DNA from: Eriocheir sinensis
Taxonomy: Eukaryota; Arthropoda; Malacostraca; Decapoda; Varunidae
Length of the DNA stretch: 64,000 nt
NCBI RefSeq assembly: GCF_024679095.1
Contig: NW_026110806.1
Span: 469,501 to 533,500 of the forward strand
Direction: 5' to 3'
In this document: piece after piece, positions 31,519 to 45,804 of the stretch
Layout: each line of letters opens with the position of its first letter
Position numbering within the stretch: the first letter of the stretch is position 1
Notes under the pieces: model-generated
What the model was told of the DNA's origin: nothing
Database searches by the model: none
Seen by the model: the letters and a program-made list of their open reading frames with translations, nothing else
Translations under genes and position numbers: made by a program

Positions 31519-33408
31519 GGTCTATTCATTTGTAGGAAGCCATTAAATAATGTAAAATCGCTTCAAAATAAATAAACAAAATATCAATAAAAGAATGTGT
31601 ATTTGTATGAAACTAGATATAGAAAATACACATAAAATAACCTAAATTTGTATAAAACTATATACAAAAAAACACAAAAATAATTTAAATTTTCTATGAA
31701 AATAAATATACAAAATACACATAAAATTAGGTAAATTTGTATTGAAATACATATACAAAATACATTTAAAATAATGTAAATTTGAATGAAATTATATAAA
31801 GAAATACACTTAAAATAACGTAAATTTGTATAAAATATATATAAAAAATACACATTAAATAATGAAAATATGTATAAAAAAATATATACAAAACACAGAT
31901 AGTATAATATAAAATCGTATCAAAATATATACACAGAATATTAATAAAATAATGTAAATTTGTATGAAAACTAAGATGCAAAATACCTATAAAATAACGC
32001 ATTTTTTTAAAATTATATATACCAAAATACACATAAAATATTTGAATTTGTATTAAAATAAATATACAAAATGCACATACAATAAGGTAAATTTGTATTG
32101 AAATAGATATGCAAAATACATATAAAACAATGTAAATTTGTTTCAAAATATATATACGAATACACATATAATAACGTAGATTTCTATAAAAATAAATATA
32201 CTAAATACACATAAAGTTAAGTAAATACGAATAGAAAAAGTACACAAAATACACATAAAATAATGTAAATTCGTATAAATATAAATAAACAAAAAAACAA
32301 TAAAAGAATGTGTATTTGTATAAATATAAATATACAAAATGCACATAAAATAACGTAAATCTGTATAAAACTATATACAAAAATACACAGAAGTAATTAA
32401 ATTTGTATGAAAATAGATATACAAAATACACACAAAATAAGCTAAATTTGAATTGAAATATATATACAAAAACCATAAAATAAAGTAAATTTGTTTCAAA
32501 ATATTTTTAACAAATACACATATAATAACGTAAATTTGTATAAAAATATATAAACAAAATACACATTAAGAAATGTAAATACGTATACAAAAAATTTGTA
32601 CAAAATACACAAATAATCATGTCATTCGTATCAAAATAAATAAACAAAAAACTAATTAAATAATGTCAATTTGTATGAGAAAACATATACAAAATACACA
32701 TAAAATAACGCAAATCTCTATAAAAATATATGTACAAAAATGCACATAAAATTAATTTCCATAAAAAATATATATACAAAACACACATTAGATAATGTAA
32801 ATGAGTATAAAAATATGTATACAAAATACCTATGAAATAATCTAAACTCGTATCGAGTTAAATTAAGAAAATAATAAATTAATGTAATTTTGGATGAAAA
32901 TATATATAGAAAACACACATAAAATAACCTAAATACAAATACAAATAAACACATTAAATAATTTAAAATTGAATGAAATAAATATACAAAATAAACATAA
33001 AATAAGGTAAATTTGTAATAAAATATATGTAAAAATACACATAAAAATATATAAATTTGTATGAAAATATATATACAAATACACATAAAATAACATGAAT
33101 TTGTATAAAATTTGTTTTAAAATATATACGAATACACACAATAAAATAACATAAATTTTTATGAAAATGTATATATAAAATACACATAAAATAATTTAAA
33201 TACGTAGAAAAATATATATACAAAATACACATAAAATAATGTAAACTCGTAACAAAATAAATACACAAAATTCCAATAAAAGAATGTATATTTGTAGGAA
33301 AATATATATACAAAAAACAAATAAAATAACTAAAATTTGTGTAAAAATATATACAAAAATACACAAAAATAATTTAAATTTGTTTGAAAATAGATATGCA
33401 AAATACAC
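30600..33408 (+). repeat. Direct duplication of about 2.8 kb, copy 2
   Basis: Counterpart of 7,380-10,185. At 33,408 it departs into the GAAGTAAATACG monomer order, whereas the first copy continues with GTTAGGCATATTTG. Confidence 0.85.
31488..31541 (+). repeat. (TAA)n microsatellite plus 25-bp non-satellite insert, second copy
   Basis: The same landmark as 8,271-8,315, with about three more TAA units. The 25-base segment is at 31,517-31,541. It confirms that the 30.6-33.4 kb block descends from the same ancestor as 7.4-10.2 kb. Confidence 0.8.
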
Positions 33409-35844
33409 ATAAAATGAAGTAAATACGTATAAAAAAATGTATACAAATTACACATAAAATAATGGAAATTCGTATCAAAATAAATAAACAAAATACCAAA
33501 AAAAGAATGTGTATTTGTACAAATATAAATATACAAAATACACATAAAATAACGTAAATTTGTATAAAACTATATACAAAAATACACAAAAGTAATTAAA
33601 TTTGTATGAAAATAGATATACAAAATACACAAAATAAGCTAAATTTGAATTGAAATATATATATATACAAAATACATAAAATAAAGTAAATTTGTATCAA
33701 AATATTTATACAAATACACATATAATAAGGTAAATTTGTATGAAAATATATAAACAAAATACGCATTAAATAATGTAAATACGTATAAAAAATATGTACA
33801 AAATACACATATGATCATGTAATTCGTATCAAAATAAATAAACAAAGTACGAATGAAATAATATAAATTTGTATAAAAAAAACATATACAAAAAACACAT
33901 AAAATAACGCAAACTTCTATGAAAATATATGTACAAAAATGCACATCAAATAAATTTGCATAAAAATATGAGTATAAAAAAAATATGAGTATAAAAATAT
34001 GTATACAAAATACCTATGAAATAATCTAAATTCGTATCGAATTAAATTAAGAAAATACCAATAAAATAATGTAATTTTGGATGAAAATATATATAGAAAA
34101 TACACATAAAATAACCTAAATACAAATGCAAATATACACATAAAATAATTTAAAATTGAATGAGATAAATATACAAAATAATCATAAAATAAAGTAAATT
34201 TGTAATGAAATATATGTAAAAATACACATAAAATAATATAAATTTGTATCAAAATACATATATACAAATACACATTAAATAACAAGAATTTGAATAAAAT
34301 TTGTATCAAAATATATACGAATACACACAATAAAATAACGTATCAAAATAAATAAACAGAATATCAATAAAATAATGTAAATTTGTATGAAAATAAAAAT
34401 GCAAAATATCCATATAATAACGAATATTTGCATAAAAATATATATACAAAAATACATATAAAATAATTAAATTTGTATTAAAATAAATATACAAAATGCA
34501 CGTACAATAAAGTTAATTTGTATTGAAATAGATATGCAAAATACACATCAATAAAGTAAATTTGTATCAAAATAAATATACGAATACTGATAAAATAGAG
34601 TAAATTTCTATGAAAATAAAATAATGTAAGTTTGTATGAAAATAAAGATGCAAAATTCCCATAAAATAGCGCATTTCTTATAAAAATATATATACCAAAA
34701 TACACATAAAATATTTAAATTTGTATTGAAATAAATATACAAAATGCACATACAATAAGGTAAATTTGTATTGAAAGAGATATGCAAAAATACATATAAA
34801 ACAATGTAAATTTGTTTCAAAATATATATACGAATACAAATAAAATAACGTAGATTTTTATAAAAATATATATACAAGGTACACATAAAATTAAATAAAT
34901 ACGTATAAAAAAATGTATACAAAATACACATAAAATAATGTAAATTCGAATTAAAATAAATAAACAAAATACCAATAAAAGAATGTGTATTTGGATAAAT
35001 ATAAATATACAAAATACACATACAAAATAAATATAAAATAAGGTAGATTTGTAATAAAATATATGTACAAAATACACATAAAATAATGTAAATTTATTTG
35101 AAAATATATATACAAATACACATAAAATACCATGAATTTGTATAAAAATATATATTCAAAATAAATATTAAATAATGTAAATGCGTATAAAAATATATAT
35201 ACAAAGTACATATAAAACAATGTAAATTCGTATACAAAATACACTTAAAATAATGTAAATTTGAATGAAAATATATAAACATATAGACTTAAAATTACGT
35301 AAATTTGTATCAAATATATATACAAAAAAAACATTAAATAATATAAATATGTATAAAAAAATACATACAAACACAAATAAAATAATGTAAAATCGTATCA
35401 AAATAAATACAGAAAATGTTAATAAAATAATGTAAATTTGTATGAAAATTAAGATGCAAAATACCCATAAAATAACGCATTTTTTATAAAAATATATATA
35501 CGAAAAAACATAAAATATTTGATTTTGTATTAAAATAAATAGATATACAAAATACACATAAAATAAGCTAAATTTGAATTGAAATATATATACAAAATAC
35601 ATAAAATAATGTAAATTTGTATCAAAATACCTATACAAATACACATATAATAACGTAAATTTGTATAAAAATATATAAACAAAATACACATTAAATAATA
35701 TAAATACGTATAAAAAAATGTACAAAATACACAAATAATCAAGTAATTCGTATCAAAATAAATAGACAAAATACCAATAAAATAATGTAAATTTCTATGA
35801 GAAAACATATACAAAATACACATAAATAACACAAATATCAATAA

Positions 35845-35875
35845 AAATATATATAATATATTATATTTTTATACA
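35845..35875. other. Palindromic orientation switch, type 1
   Basis: AATATATATAATATATTATA centre flanked by CAATAAAAATA and TTTTTATACATATTT. It has the same sense as 26,968 and 60,722. Confidence 0.8.
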
Positions 35876-37205
35876 TATTTAAAATATTTAATGTATATTT
35901 TGTATATATATATTTTATCCAAATTTACGTGATTTTATATGTATTTGTTTATATATTTTCATACAAATTTACATTATTTTATGTGAGTTTTGTATATGTA
36001 TTTCAATACAAATTTGCCTAACTTTATGTGTATTTTGCATATCTATTTTCAAACAAATTTAAATTATTTTTGTGTATTTTTGTATATATTTTTATACAAA
36101 TTTTAGTTATTTTATTTGGTTTTTGTATATATATTTTCCTACAAATATACATTCTTTTATTGGAATTTTCTGTATTTAATTTTTTACGAATTTACATTAT
36201 TTTATGTGTATTTTGTATATATATTTTTCTACGTATTTAAACTATTTTATGTGTATTTTATATATACATTTTCATAAAAATTTATGTTATTTTATTGTTT
36301 GTATTCGTATATATTTTGAAACAAATTTTATACAAATTCATGTTATTTTATTTGTATTTGTATATATATTTTCATACAAATTTATATTATTTTATGTGTA
36401 TTTTTACATATATTTTATTACAAATTTACCTTATTTTATGTTTATTTTGTATATTTATTTCATTCAATTTTAAATTATTTAATGTGTATTTTTGTATTTG
36501 TATTTAGGTTATCTTAGGTTATCTTTAGATTACCTTATATTATGTTTATTTTGTATATTTATTTCATTCAATTTTAAATTATTTTATGTGTATATTTGTA
36601 TTTGTATTTAGGTTATTTTATGTGTATTTTGTATATATATTTTCATCCAAAATTACATTATTTTATTGGTATTTTCTTAATTTAATTCGATACGAATTTA
36701 GATTATTTCATAGGCATTTTGTATACGTGTTTTTATACTCATTTACATTATCTAAAGTGTGTTTTGTATATATATTTTATGCAAATTTATTTTATGTTCA
36801 TTTTGTACATATATTTTATAAAAATTTGCGTTATTTTATGTATATAGTTTTATATAAATTTACGTTATTTTATGTGCATTTTGTATATTTATATTTATAC
36901 AAATACACATTCTTTTATTGGTATATTGTTTATTTACATTTATACGAATTTACATTATTTTATTTGTATTTTGTATACATTTTTTTATACGTATTTACTT
37001 AATATTATGTATTTTGTATATGTATTTTATAGAAATCTACGTTATTTTATGTGTATTCGTATATATATTTTGAAACAAATTTACATTGTTTTATATGTAT
37101 TTTGCATATCTATTTCAATACAAATTTACCTTATTGTATATGTTTTTGTATATTTATTTTAATACAAATTTAATTTTTTATGTGTATTTTGGTATATATA
37201 TTTTG
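35860..37205 (-). repeat. Satellite block, T-rich strand on top
   Basis: Reversed monomers. The stretch 35,861-36,480 closely matches 60,723-61,330. It includes a local tandem duplication: the segment around 36,440-36,510 is repeated at 36,545-36,610, separated by several TTAGGTTATC-like words. It ends at TATTTTGTATAAAATATATA. Confidence 0.9.
36440..36612 (-). repeat. Local tandem duplication inside the satellite
   Basis: A TTTATTTTGTATATTTATT stretch plus CATTCAATTTTAAATTATTT is present twice about 105 bp apart. TTAGGTTATCTTAGGTTATC-like slippage lies between the copies. Other copies of this region (33,000; 61,300; 39,380) have it once. Confidence 0.75.
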
Positions 37206-37369
37206 TATAAAATATATATGCAAGATACACATTAAATAATGTAAATAAAATAATGTAAATTTGTATGAAAATATATAAACAAATACATATAAAATAACGT
37301 AAATATGGATAAAATATATATACAAAACATACATTAAATATCTTAAATATGTATAAAATACATTATATT
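37206..37369 (+). repeat. Satellite block, A-rich strand on top, short
   Basis: About four monomers resembling 10,225-10,354, ending in the type-1 palindrome at about 37,370. Confidence 0.85.
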
Positions 37370-39466
37370 ATATTTTTTTATTGATATTTGCGTTAATTAT
37401 GTGTATTTTGTATATGTTTTCTCATAGAAATTTACATTATTTTATTGGTATTTTGTCTATTTATTTTGATACGAATTACATGATTATTTCTGTATTTTGT
37501 ACATTTTTTTATACGTATTTACATTATTTAATGTTTATTTTGTTTATATATTTTTATACAAATTTACATTATTATATGTGTATTTGCATAAGTATTTTGA
37601 TACAAAATTACATTATTTTATGTATTTTGTATATATATTTCAATTCAAATTTAGCTTATTTTATGAGTATTTTGTATATCTATTTATTTTAATACAAAAT
37701 CAATTATTTTATATTTTTTCGTATATATATTTTTATAAAAAAATGCGTTATTTTATGGGTATTTTGCATCTTAATTTTCATACAAATTTACATTATTTTA
37801 TTAATATTTTCTGTATTTATTTTGATACGATTTTACATTATTTTATTTGTGTTTTGTATATATTTTTTTTATACATATTTACATTATTTAATGTGTTTTT
37901 TGTATATATATATTTGATACAAATTTACATTATTTTAAGTCTAGATGTTTATATATTTTCATTCAAATTTACATTATTTTATGTGTATTTTGTATATGTA
38001 TTTCAATACAAATTTACCTAATTTTATATGTTTTTTGTATATTTATTTTCATACAAGTTTAAATTATTTTTGTGTATTTTTGTATATAGTTTTATACAAA
38101 TTTAGGTTATTTTATGTGTATTTTGTATATCTATTTTCATACAAATACACATTCTTTTCATGATATTTTGTTTATTTATTTTGACACGAATGAACATTAT
38201 TTAATATGTATTTTGTATATATATTTTTATACGTATTTACATTATTTCAAGTGTATTTTGTATATATATTTCTATAGAAATCTACGTTATTTTATATGTA
38301 TTCGTATATATATTTTGAAACAAATTTACATTGTTTTATGTGTATTTTGCATATTTTTTCAATACAAATTTACCTTATTGTATATGCATTTTGTATATTA
38401 ATTTTAATACAAATTTGATTAATCTATGTGTATTTTTGTATATGTATTTTTATAAAAATATGCTTTATATTATGGGTATTTAGCATCTTTATTTTCATAC
38501 AAATTTACATTATTTTATTGATTTTCTGTGTATTTATTTTGATATGATTTTACATTATTCTATGTGTATTTTGTATATATATTTTATATAAAATGTATTT
38601 GTTTTCATTTCATACAAATCTACATTATTTTATGTGTTTTTTGTACATGTATTTAAATACAAATTTAGCTAGTTATATGTGTATTTTGTATATCTATTTT
38701 GTATGTATATTTTCATAGAAATTTACTCTATTTTATGAGTATTCGTATATATATTTTGATACAAATTTACATTATTGATGTTTATTTTGCATATCTATTT
38801 CAATACAAATTTACTTTATTGTAGGTGCATTTTGTATATTTATTTTTATACAAATTTAATTATTTTATATGTATTTTTGTATATATATTTTTATGCAAAT
38901 ATGCGTTATTATATGGATATTTTGCATCTTTATTTTCATACAAATTTACATTATTTTATTGATATTCTCTTTATTTATTTTGATTCGATTTAACATTATT
39001 CTATGTGTTTTTTGCATATGTTTTTTTTATACATATTTACATTATTTAATGTTCATTTTGTATATATTTTTTATCCAAATTTACATTATATTATGTGTAT
39101 TTGTTTATATATTTTCATACATATTTACATTATTTTCGGTGTTTTTTGTATATATATTTTTCTACGTATTTAAATTATTTTATGTGTATTTTGTATATAT
39201 ATATTTTCATAAAAAAATTACGTTATTTTATTGTGTGTATAAATATATATTTTGATACAAATTTTATACAAAATCATGTTATTTAATGTGTATTTGTATA
39301 TATATTTTCATACAAATTTATATTATTTTATCCGTATTTTTTCATATATTTCATTACAAATTTACCTTATTTTATGTTTATTTTGTATATTTATTTCATT
39401 CAATTTTAAATTATTTTATGTGTATATTTGTATTTGTATTTAGGTTATTTTATATGTATTTTGTAT
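37243..39466 (-). repeat. Long inverted repeat 1, right arm
   Basis: Inverted partner of 24,875-27,095, with about 10.1 kb between the arms. Confidence 0.85.
37355..37385. other. Palindromic orientation switch, type 1
   Basis: TATAAAATACATTATATTAT is followed by ATTTTTTTATTGATATTTGC. It has the same sense as 10,355 and 59,113, and is the reverse complement of 26,968. Confidence 0.78.
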
Positions 39467-39471
39467 ATTTT
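37370..39471 (-). repeat. Satellite block, T-rich strand on top (2.1 kb)
   Basis: Right arm of a long inverted repeat: paired coordinates with 24.9-27.1 kb sum to about 64,338 throughout. Part of it (37,690-38,400) is also a direct near-copy of 40,860-41,580. Confidence 0.92.
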
Positions 39472-39609
39472 CTATAAAAATATATATACAAAATACACAT
39501 AAAATTAGGTAAATACGTATAAAAAAATGTAAACAAAATACACATAAAATAATATAAATTTTAAACAAAATAAATAAACAAAATACCAATAAAAGAATGT
39601 GTATTTGTT
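39472..39609 (+). repeat. Satellite block, A-rich strand on top, short
   Basis: About three monomers. They end at AATGTGTATTTGTTCTGTGT, the exact reverse complement of the switch at 18,085. Confidence 0.88.
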
Positions 39610-40830
39610 CTGTGTATTTTTGTATATAGTTTTATACAAATTTACGATATTTTATGTGTATTTTGTATATTTATATTTATACAAATACACATTCTTTTTC
39701 TGGTATTTTGTTTATTTATTTTGATACGATTTTTATGTGTATTTTGTATTCATTTTTTTATACGTATTTACTTCATTTTATGTGTATTTTGTATATATTT
39801 TTATAGAAATCAACGTTATTTTATGTGTATTCGGGTATATATTTTGAAACAAATTTACATTGTTTTATATGTATTTTGCATATCTATTTCAATACAAATT
39901 TACCTTACAGTATGTGCATTTTTTATATTTATTTTAATACAAATTTTAATATTTTATGTGTATTTTGGTATATATATTTTTTATAAAAAATGCTTTATTT
40001 TATGGCTATTTTGCATCTTTATTTTCATACAAATTTACATTATTTAATTAATATTCTGTGTATTTATTTTGATACGATTTTACATTATTCTATTTGTGTT
40101 TTGTATATATTTTTTTATACATATTTACATTATTTAATTAGTATTTTGTATATATATTTGATACAAATTTACGTTATTTTAAGTAAATATGTTTATATAT
40201 TTTCATTCAAATTTCCATTATTTTATGTGTATTTTGTATATGTATTTCAATACAAATTTACCTAATTTTATGTGTATTTTGTATACTTATTTTCATACAA
40301 ATTTAAATTATTTTTGTGTATTTTTGTATATAGTTTTATACAAACAGGTTATTTTATGAGTATTTTGTATATCTATTTTCATACAAATACACATTCTTTT
40401 ATTGATATTTTGTTTATTTATTTTGACGAGAATTTAAATTATTTAATGTGAATTTTGTATATATATATTTTTATACGTATTTACATCATTTCATGTGTAT
40501 TTTGTATATATATTTCTATAGAAATCTACGTTATTTTATGTGTATTCGTATAAAGATTTTTAAACAAATTTACGCTTTAATGTGCATTTTGTATATTTTT
40601 TCAATACAAATTTACCTTACTGTACGTCCATTTTGTATATTAATTTTAATACAAATTTAATTATTCTATGTGTATTTTTGTATATGTATTTTTAAAAAAA
40701 ATATGCTTTATTTTATGGGTATTTTGCATCTTTATTTTCATACAAAATTACATTATTTTATTGATATTCTGTGAATTTATTTTGATACGATTTTACATTA
40801 TTCTATGAGTATTTTGTATATATTTTTCAT
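39535..40830 (-). repeat. Long inverted repeat 2, right arm
   Basis: Inverted partner of 16,862-18,155, with about 21.4 kb between the arms. Confidence 0.85.
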
Positions 40831-41833
40831 TTAATTTAGCTTATTTTATGTGTATTTTGTATATCTATTTATTTTAATACAAAATCAAATATTTTATATT
40901 TTTTCGTATATATATATTTATAAAAAATACGTTATTTTATGGGTATTTTGCATCTTAATTTTCATACAAATTTACATTATTATATTATTTTCTGTATTTA
41001 TTTTGATACGATTTTACATTATTTTATTTGTGTTTTGTATATATATTTTTTATACATATTTACATTATTTAATGTGTTTTTTTGTATATATATTTGATAC
41101 AAATTTACGTTATTTTAAGTCTATATGTTTATATATTTTCATTCAAATTTACATTATTTTATGTGTATTTTGTATATGTATTTCAATACAAATTTACCTA
41201 ATTTTATATATTTTTTGTATATTTATTTTCATACAAGTTTAAATTATTTTTGTGTATTTTTGTTTATAGTTTTATACAAATTTAGGTTATTTTATGTGTA
41301 TTTTGTATATCTATTTTCATTCAAATACACATTCTTTTCATGATATTTTGTTTATTTATTTTGACACGAATTAACATTATTTAATGTGTATTTTGTATAT
41401 ATATTTTTATACGCATTTACATTATTTCAAGTGTATTTTGTATATAAATTTCTATAGAAATCTGCGTTATTTTATGTGTATTCGTATATACATTTTGAAA
41501 CAAATTTACATTGTTTTATGTGTATTTTGCATATTTTTTCAATACAAATTTGCCTTATTGTATGTGCATTTTGTATATTAATTTTAATACAAATTTGATT
41601 AATCTATGTGTATTTTTGTATATGTATTTTTATAAAAATATGCTTTATTTTATGGGTATTTTGCATCTTTATTTTCATACAATTTTACATTATTTTATTG
41701 ATATTCTGTGTATTTATTTTAATATGATTTTACATTATTCTATGTGTATTTTGTATATATATTTTATATAAAATGTATTTGTTTTCATTTTATACAAATC
41801 TACATTATTTAATGTATTTTTTGTACATGTATT
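39610..41833 (-). repeat. Satellite block, T-rich strand on top (2.2 kb)
   Basis: Its first 1.2 kb is the inverted partner of 16,862-18,080. Its 40,860-41,800 part repeats 37,690-38,650 in direct orientation. It switches at 41,834 inside GTACATGTATTCACATAA. Confidence 0.92.
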
Positions 41834-42110
41834 CACATAAAATATTTAAATTTGTATTGAAATAAATATACAAAATGCACATACAATAAGGTAAACTTCT
41901 ATTGAAAGAGATATGCAAAAATACATATAAAGCAATATAAATTTGTTTCAAAATATATATACGAATACACATAGAATAACGTAGATTTCTATAAAAATAT
42001 ATATACAAAATACACATAAAATTAAGTAAATACGTATAAAAAAATGTAAACAAAATACACATAAAATAATGTAAATTCGAAACAAAATAAATAAACAAAA
42101 TACCAATAAA
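41834..42110 (+). repeat. Close inverted repeat 4, left arm
   Basis: Reverse complement of 42,886-43,163, with paired positions summing to about 84,997. The arms are about 277 bp and the spacer about 775 bp, close enough to fold into a hairpin or cruciform. Confidence 0.85.
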
Positions 42111-42880
42111 AGAATGTGTATTTGTACAAATATAAATGTACAAAATACACATACAAAATAAACATAAAATAAGGTAAATTTGTAATGAAATATATGTACA
42201 AAATACACATAAAATAATGTAAATTTATATGAAAATATATATACAAATACACATAAAATACCGTGAATTTGTATAGAATTATATATTCAAAATAAATATT
42301 AAATAATGTAAATGCGTATAAAAATATATATACAAAGTACATATAAAATAATGTAAATTCGTATCAATATAAATCAACAAAATACCAATAAAATAATGTA
42401 TATTTGAATGAAAATAGATTTACAAAATACACATAACCTAACTAAAATTTGTATTGAAATATATACAAAAATACATAAAAATAATTTGAGTTTGTATGAA
42501 AATAGATATTCAAAATACATATAAAACTAGGTAAATTTCTTTTGAAATATATATACAAAATACCCATAAAATATTGTAAATTTTTGTCAAAATATATAAA
42601 CAAATACACATAAAATAACTTAAAATAACGTAAATATGTATCAAATACATATACAAAAAACACAATAAATAATGTAAATATGTATAAAAAAAATTATATA
42701 CAAAACATAAATAAAATAATGTAAAATCGTATCAAAATAAATACAGCAAATATTAATAAAATAATGTAAATTTGTATGAAAATTAAGATGCAAAATACCC
42801 ATAAAATAACGCATTTTTTATAAAAATATATATACGAAAAATATAAAATATTTGATTTTGTATTAAAATAAATAGATATA
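41834..42880 (+). repeat. Satellite block, A-rich strand on top
   Basis: A 1-kb block. 41,834-42,110 pairs with 42,886-43,163 as an inverted repeat. The 42,130-42,470 part resembles 16,380-16,730 and 35,020-35,230. It ends where GATATA runs into CATTCTTTTATTGG. Confidence 0.92.
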
Positions 42881-42885
42881 CATTC

Positions 42886-43163
42886 TTTTATTGGTATTTT
42901 GTTTATTTATTTTGTTTCGAATTTACATTATTTTATGTGTATTTTGTTTACATTTTTTTATACGTATTTACTTAATTTTATGTGTATTTTTTATATATAT
43001 TTTTATAGAAATCTACGTTATTTTATGTGTATTCGTATATATATTTTGAAACAAATTTACATTGTTTTATATGTATTTTTGCATATCTCTTTCAATAGAA
43101 GTTTACCTTATTGTATGTGCATTTTGTATATTTATTTCAATACAAATTTAAATATTTTATGTG
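42886..43163 (-). repeat. Close inverted repeat 4, right arm
   Basis: Inverted partner of 41,834-42,110; only a handful of mismatches are visible. Confidence 0.85.
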
Positions 43164-43460
43164 TATTTTGGTATATATATATTTTTATAAGAAATGCGCT
43201 ATTTGATGGGAATTTTGGATCTTTATTTTCATACAAATTTACATTATTTTATTAATATTCGGTGTATTTATTTTGATACGATTTTACATTATTCTATTTG
43301 TTTTTTGTATATATTTTTTTTATACATATTTACATTATTTAAATGTATCTTGCATATATATTACATACAAATTTATTATCTATTATTTATTTTCATACAA
43401 ATACACATTTTTTTCATGATATTTTATTTATTTTGTCACGAATTTACATTACTTAATATG

Positions 43461-43565
<105 letters not shown>

Positions 43566-43626
43566 CGTATTTACATAATTTCATGTGTATTTTGTATATA
43601 TTTTTCTATAGAAATCTACGTTATAT

Positions 43627-45003
43627 GCAAGCTACACATTAAATAATGTAAATGTGTATAAAAAAATATATACAAAAAAGAAATAGAATAATGTAAAATC
43701 CTATCAATATAAATACGCAGAATATAAATAAAATAATGTAAATTTGTATGAAAAGAAAGATGCAAAATTCCCATAAAATAGCGCATTTTTTATAAAAATA
43801 TATATACCAAAATACACATAAAATATTTAAATTTGTATTGAAATAAATATACAAAATGCATATACAGTAAGGTAAATATGTATTGAAAGAGATATTCAAA
43901 AATACATATAAAACAAAGTAAATTTGTTTCAAAATATATATACGAATACACATAAAATAACGTAGATTTCTATTGAAATATATATACAAAATACACATGA
44001 AATTATGTAAATACGTACAAAAATATATATACAAAATACATATCTAGGTAAATTCGTGTCAAAATAAATAAACAAAATATCATGAAAAGAATGTGTATTT
44101 GTATGAAAATAAATAATAGATAATAAATTTTTATCAAATATATATGCAAGACACACATTAAATAATGTAAATATGTATAAAAAAAATATATACAAAAACA
44201 AATAGAATAATGTGAAATCGTATCAAAATAAATACACCGAATATTAATAAAATAATGTAAATTTGTATGAAAATAAAGATGCAAAATTCCCATCAAATAG
44301 CGCATTTCTTATAAAAATATATATACCAAAATACACATAAAATATTTAAATTTGTATTGAAGTAAATATACAAAATGCACATACAATAAGGTAAACTTGT
44401 ATTGAAAGAGATATGCAAAATTACATATAAAACAATGTAAATTTGTTTCAAAATATATATGCGAATACACATAAAATAACGTAGATTTCTATAAAAATAT
44501 ATATACAAAATACACATAAATTAAGTAAATACGTATAAAAATAGATATACAAAATACACATAGAATAATGTGAAATTGTTTAAAAAAAAATAAACAGAAT
44601 ATAAATAAAATAATGTAAATTTGTATGAAAATGAAAATGCAAAATACCCATAAAATAAAGCATATTTTTATAAAAATACATATACAAAAATACACATAGC
44701 ATAATTAAATTTGTATTAAAATTACTATACAAAATTCATATACAATAAGGTAAATTTATAGAAAAAATATGCAAAATACACATAAAACAGTGTAAATTTA
44801 TTTCAAAATCAATATACGAATACTCACAAATCAACGTAGATTTCTATAGAAATATATATACAAAATACACATCAAATGATGTAAACACGTATAAAAATAT
44901 ATATATAAAATACACATTAAATAATGTAAATTCGCGTCAAAATAAATAAACAAAATATCAATAAAAGAATGTGTATTTGTATGAAAATAGATATACAATA
45001 TAC
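43627..45003 (+). repeat. Long inverted repeat 3, right arm
   Basis: Inverted partner of 21,076-22,452. Confidence 0.83.
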
Positions 45004-45804
45004 ACATAAAATCACCTAAATTTGAATAAAACTATATACAAAAATACACAAAAATAATTTTAATTTGTATGAAAATAAATATAGAAAATACACATAAAAT
45101 TAGGTAAATTTGTATTTAAATACATTTACAAAATACACATAAAATAATGTAAATATGAATGAAAATATATAAACAAAAACACTTAAAATAACGTAAATTT
45201 GTATAAAATATATATAAAAAATACACTTTAAATAATGTAAATATGTATAAAAAAAATTTTACAAAACACAAATAGAATAATATAAAATCGTATCAAAATA
45301 AATACACAGAATATTAATAAAATAATGTAAATTTGTATGAAAATTGAGATGCAAAATACCCATAAAATAACGCATTTTTTATAAAAATATTTATACCAAG
45401 ACACACATAAAATATTTGAATTTGTATTAAAATAAATATACAAAATGCACATACAATAAGGTAAATTTGTATTGAAATAGATATGCAAAATACATATAAA
45501 ACCATGTAAATTTTTTAAAAAATATATATACGAATACACATAAAATAACGTAGATTTCTATGAAAATAAATATACAAAATACACATAAAGTGAAGTAAAT
45601 ACGTATAAAAAAAGGTACACAAAATACACATAAAATAATGTAAACTCGTATCAAAATAAATAAACAAAATACTAATAAAAGAATGTGTATTGTATAAATA
45701 TAAATATACAAAATACAAATAAAATAACGTAAATTTATATAAAACTATATGCAAAAATACACAAAAGTAATTAAATTTGTGTGAAAATAGATATACAAAA
45801 TGCA
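43627..45804 (+). repeat. Satellite block, A-rich strand on top
   Basis: From 44,146 it repeats 527-2,325 in the same orientation. Its 44,903-44,915 monomer has the unexpanded TATATATATA tract corresponding to the (TA)n arrays at 1,273 and 50,099. It ends at a type-2 palindrome at about 45,805. Confidence 0.92.

Larger units (their letters stand above)
29769..35859 (+). repeat. Satellite block, A-rich strand on top (6.1 kb)
   Basis: Contains the 30,600-33,408 copy of 7,380-10,185, with the (TAA)n marker at 31,488-31,541. At its right end, 35,240-35,859 matches 26,380-26,967. It closes at the type-1 switch at about 35,860. Confidence 0.92.

Noticed and set aside
36490..36540. Telomere-like TTAGG words
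   Set aside because: TTAGGTTATC appears only a few times through local slippage. There is no (TTAGG)n run.
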